NCBI GenBank assembly: GCA_903929105.1
Contig: CAIYTL010000205.1
Coordinates: 1 to 5,233 of the forward strand
DNA length: 5,233 nucleotides
DNA from: an uncultured Micrococcales bacterium
GTDB taxonomy: Bacteria; Actinomycetota; Actinomycetes; Actinomycetales; Microbacteriaceae
Direction: 5' to 3'
Of this stretch, positions 1 to 5,233 are shown piece after piece. Below the pieces are notes generated by a model, which saw only the letters and a program-made list of their open reading frames with translations, was not told the DNA's origin and did not search any database. Position numbers and translations under genes: made by a program. The stretch's first letter is position 1; each line of letters begins with the position of its first letter.

Positions 1-2109
1 ACGACCCTCGAAAGTGTCAGTGTGCTGGCGAACCAGCAGGGTTGTTGGCACCAGCATGGCAACCTGCTTGCCGTCTTGAATGGCCTTGAATGCAGCGCGC
101 ACCGCTACCTCGGTCTTGCCATAACCCACGTCACCTGCGAGCAGACGGTCCATAGGAACGTGACTTTCCATGTCGCGTTTGACCTCATCGATGGTGGTCA
201 TTTGGTCGACGGTTTCAACAAAACTGAAAGCTTCTTCGAGCTCACGCTGCCAAGCGGTGTCGGGGCCAAACGAGTGGCCGCGCGATTTCATGCGTGCGCT
301 ATAAAGCTTGACCAAGTCAATGGCCAGTTTGCGCACCGCTTTGCGCGCACGACTCTTGGTGGCCGACCACTCGGTGCCACCCATTTTGTTGAGCACCGGC
401 GCTTCGCCGCCGACGTAGGGTGTCAATAGGTCGAGCTGATCGGTTGGCACGTGCAGAGTGTCACCCGGGTGGCCGCGCTTGCTTGGTGCGTATTCAATCA
501 AAAGGTATTCACGCAACACCTGTTGCTTGCCAACGCCATTGCGACGCGTGACTAGCTCTTTGAAACGACCGATGCCGTGCACCTCGTGCACCACATAGTC
601 GCCAGCCTTGAGCGTTAGTGGGTCAACCGCTGCAGTCTTGCGGCGGGCAGCAAGCTTGCGGCCCTGCGGGCTAACATAGGCCGAGTTTTTGCCAAAGAAC
701 TCGCTCTCGGTCAGCAAGATCAACTGTGCGTCGAGCGAGGTGAAACCGTGGCGAAGATTGGCTTGAACCAGGTAGGCAGTTTTGGGCGCGAACTTGGTCG
801 GCAGCTGCTCAACAACTTTGGCCGTGACCTTGGCTGCAGCTAAGAGTTCGGTTAGGCGCTCGGCCGTGCCGTGGCCTTCGGCAGCAATCACTACCAGCTG
901 GTTTTGGTCGAGCTGGTCGGCGATCCATTCGGTGGGGTTAGCCTCGAGCGCTCTAAAGTTGGGAATCTCGTGCAGCTTGAGGTCGACCAGCGAGTCACCC
1001 TCAACCGCGAATGGGCTAACTGTAAAAACTTGGGTGCCCGCGAGGTTCGACATGAACTCCCCCACCTGCATAAACCCACCGGCAGCAATGTCAATTGGAG
1101 CATTCGCGCCATTCGTCGCTGCCTCCCAGGCAGCGTGCAAAAACTCCTCGTTGGTGGCAATCAGGTCGTGAGCACGGGCAGCAGAACGTTCTGGTTGCAA
1201 CAGAATCACGCTGGCATCGGCCGGCAAAAAGCTGGTGAATGGCACAAGTTTTTCAACCAGCACTGGCGCGAGTGCCTCCATGCCGTCAACCGGAATTCCC
1301 TCGGCAATCTTGGCGAGCATTGTGCTGATGTTCATAAACTCGTGCTGCATTTCGCGGGCGCGACTAGCCACCAACGGAGTAATGATCACCTCACGCGCGG
1401 CATACAGTTCGGCAGTTTTGATTGGCTCTTCGGCAGGCAAAGATCTTTGGTCGGCCACGCTGAACTCGCGAATTTCATCGAGTTCATCACCAAAGAATTC
1501 CAGACGAATGGCATGTTCGGCGGTGGTTGCAAAAATATCTAGGATTCCACCGCGCACGGCAAACTCGCCACGTTTGGTAACCATGTCGACGCGCTTGTAG
1601 GCGAGTTCAACAAGTTTTAGCGTGAGCTCAGGCAAGAAGTAGTCGTGGCCCTGGTGAAGGCGCAGCGGCGGAAAATCGCTGAGGTTGCTTGGCAATGGCT
1701 GCAGCACGGCACGAATCGTAGCGATCACAAAAACTTTATGCTTTACCGGGTTTTTAGCCAACTGGTGCAGCCGGTGAATCACTCGCAAACGGCGACCCAC
1801 GGTTTCGGGGCTTGGGCTGAGGCGCTCGTGCGGCAGGGTCTCCCAAGAGGCAAACTCAAGAATCTCGGCAGAAGGTTCAAGGCTTCGCAGGGCGGCAGCA
1901 AGGTCTTCTGCTTCGCGGCCCGAGCTGACAACCAAGAGGTTTACAGTGCCTGCTGAAGCGTTGGCGCGCAGGTCGGCGATGGCCGCCGAAACTGCCGCCG
2001 CGGCTGAGGCGGGTGCAACTATGTCTACCCGCTGTTGTTTGATTTTCGCCGCAAGTTTTGCAAACGGGTAGGCCTCTGCCAGGCGCGCGACAATGCCTTG
2101 GAGGTTCAC
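1..2109 (-). CDS. mfd: Transcription-repair coupling factor Mfd, N-terminal 703 residues (3' end beyond window)
   Basis: Mfd is an ATP-driven DNA translocase. It pushes stalled RNA polymerase off DNA and recruits UvrA to start nucleotide excision repair on the transcribed strand. The frame is open without interruption for 703 codons. The UvrB-like N-terminal module carries WETLPHERLSPS (residues 89-100), RGEFAVRGGILDIF (180-193) and IAEGIPVDGMEAL (268 onward). The CarD-like RNA-polymerase-interacting domain starts at KAGDYVVHEVHGIGRF (501 onward) and ends near LNKMGG (573 onward). The first translocase domain has a perfect Walker A, GDVGYGKT (659-666, bases 135-112), and the motif VPTTLL (687-692). 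The window edge removes the DExH box, the second translocase lobe and the C-terminal regulatory domain; family members run to about 1150-1200 residues. The start is GTG at 2109, because an in-frame TAA lies only six codons upstream and MNLQGIVARL is a sensible N-terminus. No Shine-Dalgarno sequence precedes it. Identification is essentially certain; the start is likely. Confidence 0.97.
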   Translation of the reverse strand, partial: MNLQGIVARLAEAYPFAKLAAKIKQQRVDIVAPASAAAAVSAAIADLRANASAGTVNLLVVSSGREAEDLAAALRSLEPSAEILEFASWETLPHERLSPSPETVGRRLRVIHRLHQLAKNPVKHKVFVIATIRAVLQPLPSNLSDFPPLRLHQGHDYFLPELTLKLVELAYKRVDMVTKRGEFAVRGGILDIFATTAEHAIRLEFFGDELDEIREFSVADQRSLPAEEPIKTAELYAAREVIITPLVASRAREMQHEFMNISTMLAKIAEGIPVDGMEALAPVLVEKLVPFTSFLPADASVILLQPERSAARAHDLIATNEEFLHAAWEAATNGANAPIDIAAGGFMQVGEFMSNLAGTQVFTVSPFAVEGDSLVDLKLHEIPNFRALEANPTEWIADQLDQNQLVVIAAEGHGTAERLTELLAAAKVTAKVVEQLPTKFAPKTAYLVQANLRHGFTSLDAQLILLTESEFFGKNSAYVSPQGRKLAARRKTAAVDPLTLKAGDYVVHEVHGIGRFKELVTRRNGVGKQQVLREYLLIEYAPSKRGHPGDTLHVPTDQLDLLTPYVGGEAPVLNKMGGTEWSATKSRARKAVRKLAIDLVKLYSARMKSRGHSFGPDTAWQRELEEAFSFVETVDQMTTIDEVKRDMESHVPMDRLLAGDVGYGKTEVAVRAAFKAIQDGKQVAMLVPTTLLVRQHTDTFEGR

Positions 2110-2116
2110 AGGTTCA

Positions 2117-2122
2117 AGTCTA
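2117..2122 (-). promoter_or_regulatory. Candidate -10 element (TAGACT) for leaderless transcription of mfd
   Basis: On the minus strand the hexamer TAGACT, which fits TANNNT, ends exactly seven bases before the mfd GTG (spacer TGAACCT). No purine-rich Shine-Dalgarno sequence lies in the 52 bases after pth. In actinobacteria many mRNAs begin at the start codon itself, with a TANNNT box about seven bases upstream, and this arrangement fits. No good -35 hexamer is present at 16-19 bases. TANNNT is a weak pattern, so this is inference. Confidence 0.4.
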
Positions 2123-2134
2123 AGTTAGGCGGCG

Positions 2135-2147
2135 GCGGTCTGACCGC
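2135..2147 (-). other. Small GC-rich inverted repeat in the pth-mfd gap
   Basis: GCGGT-CAG-ACCGC can form a perfect five-base-pair stem with a three-base loop in the gap between the pth stop and the mfd start. On the minus strand it is followed by CGCCGCCTAAC and not by a run of T, so it is not a standard intrinsic terminator. It could stabilise the 3' end of the pth message or mean nothing. It is short enough to occur by chance in GC-rich DNA. Confidence 0.3.
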
Positions 2148-2161
2148 GAGGTTTGGTGCTG

Positions 2162-2770
2162 TTAGGCGTGAAAACGCATTGTTGCTTTGGCTACACCTTC
2201 GGCGATGATCGCTTCGACTGCGTCGGCTGCGATTACGAGGGTGGTTGGTAGCTCTTTGCGTTCGGTGCTCGAGAAGTCGCGCAGCACATAGTCGGCGGTG
2301 TCCATTTGACCGGGTGGGCGGCCGATGCCAATGCGCACGCGGGCAAAGTCGCCCCCGTTGCAAGCCGCGATGATGTCGCGCAGACCATTGTGCCCACCGT
2401 GGCCACCGGCAAACTTGAGGCGCACCTTTTCGGCGTCGATGTCTAGTTCGTCGTGCAGCACGATTAGGTTGGCCAGTGGAATGTCATAGAACTTTAGCAG
2501 CGCCGCTACTGGGCCGCCGCTGGTGTTCATGTATCCGGTTGATTTGGCTAAAACAACTTTGACGGTTCGCGAACCGCTGCCTTCGACGGCCGGCGAGGCA
2601 ACCGTGAGGCGCCCTTCGGCGACCACCGCGGTGGTTTTTGCTTTTTTATAAGCACTGCCTATGCGAGCAGCCAGAACGTCTAACGCCATTTGACCGACGT
2701 TGTGCCGGTTAGCAGAATAGCCGGCCCCGGGGTTGCCGAGGCCGACTATTAGATAGCTGTCGTTTGACAT
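2162..2770 (-). CDS. pth: Peptidyl-tRNA hydrolase (Pth), complete, 202 aa
   Basis: Pth is a cytosolic monomeric esterase. It cuts the ester bond between a prematurely released peptide and its tRNA, freeing tRNA for recharging, and is normally essential. All recognised catalytic and binding residues are present: IVGLGNPG (residues 8-15, with N13), the catalytic histidine H23 in NRHNVG, N82 in GYMNTSGG, D107 in LHDELD, and N128 in GGHGGHNGLRDI. They correspond to N10, H20, N68, D93 and N114 of the E. coli enzyme. The tail MRFHA is also typical. Length is normal for the actinobacterial form. The ATG at 2770 leaves six residues before the first beta strand, and no alternative start is better. The ribosome binding site is weak (GCGAG). 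The gene lies 41 bases after rplY and 52 before mfd, with no terminator on either side, so it probably shares the rplY transcript. Confidence 0.97.
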   Translation of the reverse strand: MSNDSYLIVGLGNPGAGYSANRHNVGQMALDVLAARIGSAYKKAKTTAVVAEGRLTVASPAVEGSGSRTVKVVLAKSTGYMNTSGGPVAALLKFYDIPLANLIVLHDELDIDAEKVRLKFAGGHGGHNGLRDIIAACNGGDFARVRIGIGRPPGQMDTADYVLRDFSSTERKELPTTLVIAADAVEAIIAEGVAKATMRFHA

Positions 2771-2778
2771 GTGCTCGC

Positions 2779-2793
2779 TTAGCCTGTTGCTAA
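2779..2793 (-). other. Weak hairpin in the rplY-pth gap
   Basis: TTAGC-AACAG-GCTAA on the minus strand can pair as a five-base-pair stem with a five-base loop, extendable by one G-U pair. It occupies the 41-base spacer between the rplY stop and the pth ATG. No T-run follows, so it is not a classical terminator. It might tune pth translation, but the stem is A/U-rich and weak and may be chance. Confidence 0.2.
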
Positions 2794-2811
2794 AACTTGA
2801 GCTAGAAACCG

Positions 2812-3396
2812 CTATTCAGCGGCAACTGCTAGTTCTTCGCTGTGACCGGCTGCGGTTGCAAGAACCGAAGCGATTAGTGCGTCGGCAGGTAGGTCTAGTG
2901 CAACGCCTGCAGGCAGCTTGATGTCGCTTGCTAGAACGTGGTGGCCGGCGCCTTCTTTGTTCAAGAAGATTTCGACATAGGTTGGAATGTGAATGGCGTC
3001 GGCGATTAGGCGCACGCTGTGGTGCTCAAGCTCAACGGTGGTGCCTGAAAGGCTCTCGCCCACGATGTGCACAGGAACTTCAACGTGAACTTTTTCACCC
3101 TTGACGATTTCGACAAGGTCGATGTGTTCGATGATCTGAAGCACTGCATCGCGCTGAACAGCTTTAACCAAAACGGTTTCGTGCTTGCCGTTGATGTCAA
3201 GGTTGATGATCGCGTTCTTGGTGCGCAAAATCAGTGCGATTTCGTGAGCTGGCACAACGATGTGGCGCGGGGCTGAGCCGTGGCCATAGATTACTGCAGG
3301 GGTTTTGCCGGCTGCACGAAACTTGCGTGATGCGCCTTTGCCGAAGCTTGAACGCAGTTCGCCTACGATTGCGTGTTCTTTTGATTCTTGAGCCAT
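2812..3396 (-). CDS. rplY: 50S ribosomal protein L25, general stress protein CTC type, 194 aa
   Basis: L25 binds 5S rRNA in the central protuberance of the large ribosomal subunit. This is the two-domain CTC/TL5 form (about 190-220 aa), not the short E. coli form of about 95 aa. The N-terminal L25 domain (about residues 8-95) has GELRSSFGKGASRKFRAAGK (12-31), then PAVIYGHG (33-40) and QRDAVLQIIEHIDLVEI (81-97). The C-terminal TL5 domain (about 101-182) starts at GEKVHVEVPVHIVGES and includes the TYVEIFL strand and the LPAGVALDLPADALIASVLA stretch. A short acidic/alanine tail follows. The ATG at 3396 is fixed by a perfect AGGAGG six bases upstream. The 205-base gap before it, the strong ribosome binding site and the probable promoter suggest that this gene starts a transcript continuing into pth. 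In Bacillus the homologue ctc is a sigma-B stress gene; nothing here shows the same control. Confidence 0.95.
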   Translation of the reverse strand: MAQESKEHAIVGELRSSFGKGASRKFRAAGKTPAVIYGHGSAPRHIVVPAHEIALILRTKNAIINLDINGKHETVLVKAVQRDAVLQIIEHIDLVEIVKGEKVHVEVPVHIVGESLSGTTVELEHHSVRLIADAIHIPTYVEIFLNKEGAGHHVLASDIKLPAGVALDLPADALIASVLATAAGHSEELAVAAE

Positions 3397-3402
3397 GATG
3401 GG

Positions 3403-3408
3403 CCTCCT
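3403..3408 (-). promoter_or_regulatory. Consensus Shine-Dalgarno sequence of rplY
   Basis: AGGAGG on the minus strand, separated from the rplY ATG by the six bases CCCATC. It is the only full-consensus ribosome binding site in the window, as expected for a highly translated ribosomal protein gene. An A/T-rich stretch (ATAAAAT) lies just upstream, which would keep the site unstructured. Confidence 0.85.
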
Positions 3409-3494
3409 ATTTTATGGTCGGGGTATCAACTCGGGGTGTTTCGCGAGGATTCATCGCCGCCATAAGGCCACTGCTAAATCACTCCGTCGATCAC

Positions 3495-3516
3495 GGCTTT
3501 GCATTTCTGCGCAGCC
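3495..3516 (-). other. Hairpin with a GNRA tetraloop in the rplY leader
   Basis: As minus-strand RNA the 22 bases fold as GGCU-GC-GCA-GAAA-UGC-AA-AGCC. There are four outer pairs, a two-by-two internal mismatch (GC opposite AA), three inner pairs and a GAAA tetraloop, which is a stable RNA loop type. No U-run follows (the next bases are GUGAUCGACG), so it is not an intrinsic terminator. If the promoter call at 3537-3566 is right, it lies early in the rplY leader, about 100 bases before the ATG. A regulatory role is only an inference. Confidence 0.35.
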
Positions 3517-3536
3517 CTCGCCGTCGTCTGAGGTCA

Positions 3537-3566
3537 AGTTTAGTGCAAATTGCGGGCGCATGAAAA
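3537..3566 (-). promoter_or_regulatory. Candidate vegetative promoter for rplY
   Basis: On the minus strand TTTTCA (3566-3561) and TAAACT (3542-3537) are separated by 18 bases. Each matches four of six positions of the TTGACA and TATAAT consensus. Transcription would begin near 3530, giving a leader of about 130 bases. It is the best-spaced pair I found in the gap, but both hexamers are imperfect. Confidence 0.3.
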
Positions 3567-3601
3567 CCCCTTGTGGCAGCAAACCTAAGCTAGGCGCAAG
3601 G

Positions 3602-4948
3602 TCAGTCGTGTGCGCGTGCGATGCGTCGCACAAAAAGCGCCGCCGACAACACGATCGCCGAAAGCCAAACTGCCGGGCCTGGCACCGATAGCAGAAGCAC
3701 TGCGCACAGCAGCAGGCCAACCCATGCGGTGGCGGCGCGGGTTGTGCGTGCCGCGCGCGAGACCTGACCGGTCTGCGCCGCCTGCTGCGTGAGCTGCCGC
3801 AATGCGCTGTAGTGCCCGATTGCGTAATACAGCAGCACCGAGAGTGAGCTGAAGCCGATCACCCAGTCGAGTCGCCCAAATTGCACCAGCACGATTGCAC
3901 CGATAGCGACCAGCACTTCGGCTAGCCAAGGCGCCCCGTGACGGTTGCGGGTGCTAAACCAGCTGGGCATTTCGCGGTCTTCGGCCATAGTTGCGGCTGT
4001 GCGGCTGACACCTGCGAGCAGAGCCAGCATAGAACCCAAACTGGCAGCGGCCGCAAAGATTAATACGATCGTGTTGATGGTTGAAGCCGACCAACCCCAG
4101 CTGATTGTGCTGTTTTGCCAAAAAGTGACCAGAGGGGCTGACGACTGAGCCAGCATCGAACCCAAAGTGTTTTGCAGCATCACGGCTAGAGCAAAATAAA
4201 GCACCAAAACTGCCGCGAGCGCAATTGCTATGGCACGGGGAATGTTGCGCGTTGGGTTGCGCACCTCGTCGCCGAGGGTGGCTACGCGGGCGTATCCGGC
4301 GAAAGCAAAAAAGATTAGTGCCGCGGCGCTAAGAATTGGGCTGAGGTTGCCCGCCGAAAACAGGTCAATGAGTGAACCTGAGTGGCTCAAAGGCAGCACC
4401 GAAGTGCCGCTGGCCGGCATTGCTTCAACACCGTGGGCATAACCCCAAACAATGGTGACCAGCAGAAACCCCACGGTGCTGATTGCCAGCGCAAGCGCCA
4501 CCTTAGCGGTGCGGTTAATGCCCAAAAGGTTTAGCGCTGCCAACGCAGCAATCGCTAGCACCGCGGCCAAACCGGGTTGTTCGGGCCAAACATAAAGCCC
4601 AAAAACAAGGCCGATGGCTGCAATCGAGCCGATTTTGCCAAAGATAAAACTAAAACCCGCGATGAACGAGGTGTTTGGCCCAACATAAACCCGGCTGTAA
4701 GCATAAACCCCGCCGGCGCGCGAGATAACTTTTGCGAGCTGATAAACCGAAGCTGCGTTGAGCGTGGCAACCAAACCCGCCAACGCAATGGCGACGAGCA
4801 AAGGCCAACGGTCTGAAACAGTTGAGGTTAGCGCGTCGGCTTCGTGGAACACCACGAAAACACCGGCACCGAGCATCGACGCCAAACCGATGGCAACGGC
4901 AAGGCCGAGCCCGATTTGTTGCGGCTTAGGTGAGCTCGGCGAAGACAT
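3602..4948 (-). CDS. APC-superfamily permease (putative amino acid/amine transporter), 448 aa
   Basis: Integral membrane secondary transporter of the amino acid-polyamine-organocation type, with the LeuT-like fold. About twelve hydrophobic segments are visible, near residues 14-34, 48-72, 93-119, 124-144, 149-170, 205-222, 236-258, 287-313, 340-356, 361-381, 406-422 and 425-441. TM1 contains GLASMLGAGVF (21-31), the broken-helix substrate site. SRAGGVYAYSR (76-86) precedes TM3. TM6 and the loop after it read FFAFAGYARVATLGDE (213-228), then VRNPTRNIPRAI (229-240), the best family signature. MAEDREMPSWF (321-331) is the usual TM8-TM9 loop. No signal peptide or extra domain is present; length is normal. 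The substrate cannot be read from sequence. Most APC members have an acidic residue after the GF/GY of TM6, where this protein has A220-R221. The ATG at 4948 follows the prs stop by nine bases with only a weak GACGG ribosome binding site, suggesting coupling or co-transcription with prs. Confidence 0.9.
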   Translation of the reverse strand: MSSPSSPKPQQIGLGLAVAIGLASMLGAGVFVVFHEADALTSTVSDRWPLLVAIALAGLVATLNAASVYQLAKVISRAGGVYAYSRVYVGPNTSFIAGFSFIFGKIGSIAAIGLVFGLYVWPEQPGLAAVLAIAALAALNLLGINRTAKVALALAISTVGFLLVTIVWGYAHGVEAMPASGTSVLPLSHSGSLIDLFSAGNLSPILSAAALIFFAFAGYARVATLGDEVRNPTRNIPRAIAIALAAVLVLYFALAVMLQNTLGSMLAQSSAPLVTFWQNSTISWGWSASTINTIVLIFAAAASLGSMLALLAGVSRTAATMAEDREMPSWFSTRNRHGAPWLAEVLVAIGAIVLVQFGRLDWVIGFSSLSVLLYYAIGHYSALRQLTQQAAQTGQVSRAARTTRAATAWVGLLLCAVLLLSVPGPAVWLSAIVLSAALFVRRIARAHD

Positions 4949-4960
4949 CCGTCTAAATTA
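4949..4960 (-). promoter_or_regulatory. prs-permease junction with a possible -10 box (TAATTT)
   Basis: The prs stop codon TAA is also the first half of TAATTT (4960-4955), a TANNNT-type hexamer ending six bases before the permease ATG. The six bases between, AGACGG, could instead act as a poor Shine-Dalgarno sequence. The permease may therefore be translated by coupling from prs, or from its own leaderless start. I cannot separate these from sequence alone. Confidence 0.25.
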
Positions 4961-5233
4961 AGCGTGGCCTGGGAACAGTGAGTTAACCGAGTCATCGTCG
5001 AACACGGCGTGAATCGCTTTGGCGATTAGCGGCGCAATCGAAAGCACGGTTAGCTTTTCGAACTGCTTGTCTGGAGTGATAGGCAAAGTGTTGGTGACAA
5101 TAACTTCGTCAACCTCAGGGCCGCTCAACCGCTCGACTGCTGGCTTTGAAAAGACTGCATGGGTTGCTGCAACAATGACTCGGCCGGCACCGTTTTCTTT
5201 GAGTGCACGGGCTGCAGCCACGATTGTGCCAGC
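4958..5233 (-). CDS. prs: Ribose-phosphate pyrophosphokinase (PRPP synthetase), C-terminal 91 residues
   Basis: PRPP synthetase transfers pyrophosphate from ATP to ribose 5-phosphate. It makes the PRPP used for purine, pyrimidine, NAD, histidine and tryptophan synthesis. Only the C-terminal end is in the window; the frame enters from the right edge and ends with TAA at 4958. The first visible residues, AGTI, are the end of the conserved PRPP-binding loop (DDMIDT-A/G-GTI in the family). ATHAVFSKPAVERL and the ribose-5-phosphate loop TNTLP (residues 47-51 of the fragment) follow, then the usual C-terminal helix ending SLFPGHA. About the first 70% of the protein, with the catalytic flexible loop, lies outside. 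The ending is intact, with no frameshift. The permease begins nine bases downstream. Confidence 0.95.
   Translation of the reverse strand, partial: AGTIVAAARALKENGAGRVIVAATHAVFSKPAVERLSGPEVDEVIVTNTLPITPDKQFEKLTVLSIAPLIAKAIHAVFDDDSVNSLFPGHA

Larger units (their letters stand above)
3397..3601 (-). other. Permease-rplY intergenic region: probable promoter and leader of rplY
   Basis: This 205-base gap is the longest non-coding stretch in the window. In minus-strand order it holds: a small palindrome CCTA-GCT-TAGG just after the permease stop, without a T-run; a plausible promoter near 3566-3537; a leader of roughly 125 bases with one clear hairpin (3516-3495); and the rplY ribosome binding site. 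Short reading frames crossing it have no recognisable protein features. No terminator for the permease can be identified, so read-through from prs and the permease into rplY is possible. Confidence 0.6.

Noticed and set aside
22..429. 135-codon plus-strand open frame opposite the Mfd RNA-polymerase-interacting and Walker A regions
   Set aside because: It is a shadow of highly conserved Mfd sequence in complementary register, with no ribosome binding site or protein features.
871..1542. 223-codon plus-strand open frame inside mfd
   Set aside because: It is the exact complement register of mfd codons, has no recognisable motif, and lies opposite a certain gene with all expected Mfd motifs.
2135..2147. 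Intrinsic terminator after pth
   Set aside because: The stem is only five base pairs and is not followed by a run of T on the minus strand.
2106..2363. 85-codon minus-strand frame overlapping the pth end
   Set aside because: It is an Arg-rich out-of-frame reading of pth, whose own frame carries the catalytic residues.
3409..3415. TAAAAT directly upstream of the rplY ribosome binding site as a -10 box
   Set aside because: A start seven bases downstream would fall in the AGGAGG and destroy it, and there is no -35 at 16-19 bases. It is better explained as an A/T-rich spacer.
3584..3598. Terminator after the permease at the CCTAGCTTAGG palindrome
   Set aside because: The stem is four base pairs with no T-run; too weak to call.
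3395..3691. 98-codon plus-strand frame over the rplY upstream gap
   Set aside because: It is basic, Cys/Arg/Ser-rich and without motifs, overlaps the rplY start and the permease end, and looks like chance.
3451..3720. 89-codon minus-strand frame across the permease end and the rplY leader
   Set aside because: Its composition is Cys/Arg-rich and low in credibility, it overlaps the permease C-terminus in another frame, and it has no ribosome binding site.
1..5233. Novel defence, mobile or biosynthetic system
   Set aside because: Every long coding frame is accounted for by four recognisable housekeeping genes and one ordinary transporter. No integrase, transposase, inverted terminal repeats, direct repeat array or unknown gene is visible.

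Overview
The window is a compact, single-direction stretch of bacterial chromosome. All five genes lie on the minus strand and, in transcription order (right to left), are: the 3' end of prs (PRPP synthetase), a 12-TM APC-superfamily permease, rplY (50S protein L25, CTC type), pth (peptidyl-tRNA hydrolase) and the 5' 60% or so of mfd (transcription-repair coupling factor). Both end genes are cut by the window edges. I see no plus-strand gene, RNA gene, mobile element, CRISPR array or long repeat.

The order prs - rplY - pth - mfd is a familiar actinobacterial housekeeping neighbourhood (usually with glmU before prs). The long L25/CTC form, the APC subgroup and the protein sequences all point to Actinomycetota. 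Base composition looks only moderately GC-rich for that phylum, which would suit a moderate-GC or streamlined lineage, perhaps in or near Microbacteriaceae. That family-level guess comes from memory, not from a search.

Layout: prs 5233-4958; nine bases; permease 4948-3602; a 205-base gap that probably holds the rplY promoter, a leader with a hairpin, and a perfect AGGAGG ribosome binding site; rplY 3396-2812; 41 bases; pth 2770-2162; 52 bases; mfd from a GTG at 2109 to the window edge. No convincing intrinsic terminator (stem plus U-tract) is visible anywhere, so the genes may be partly co-transcribed. rplY and mfd probably also have their own promoters.

Four of the five genes are housekeeping: PRPP for nucleotide and amino-acid synthesis, a 5S-rRNA-binding ribosomal protein, recycling of peptidyl-tRNA, and repair at stalled RNA polymerase. 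The permease is the accessory element. I found no undescribed multi-gene system. The points most worth checking are the apparent leaderless start of mfd, the rplY leader, and the permease placed between prs and rplY.
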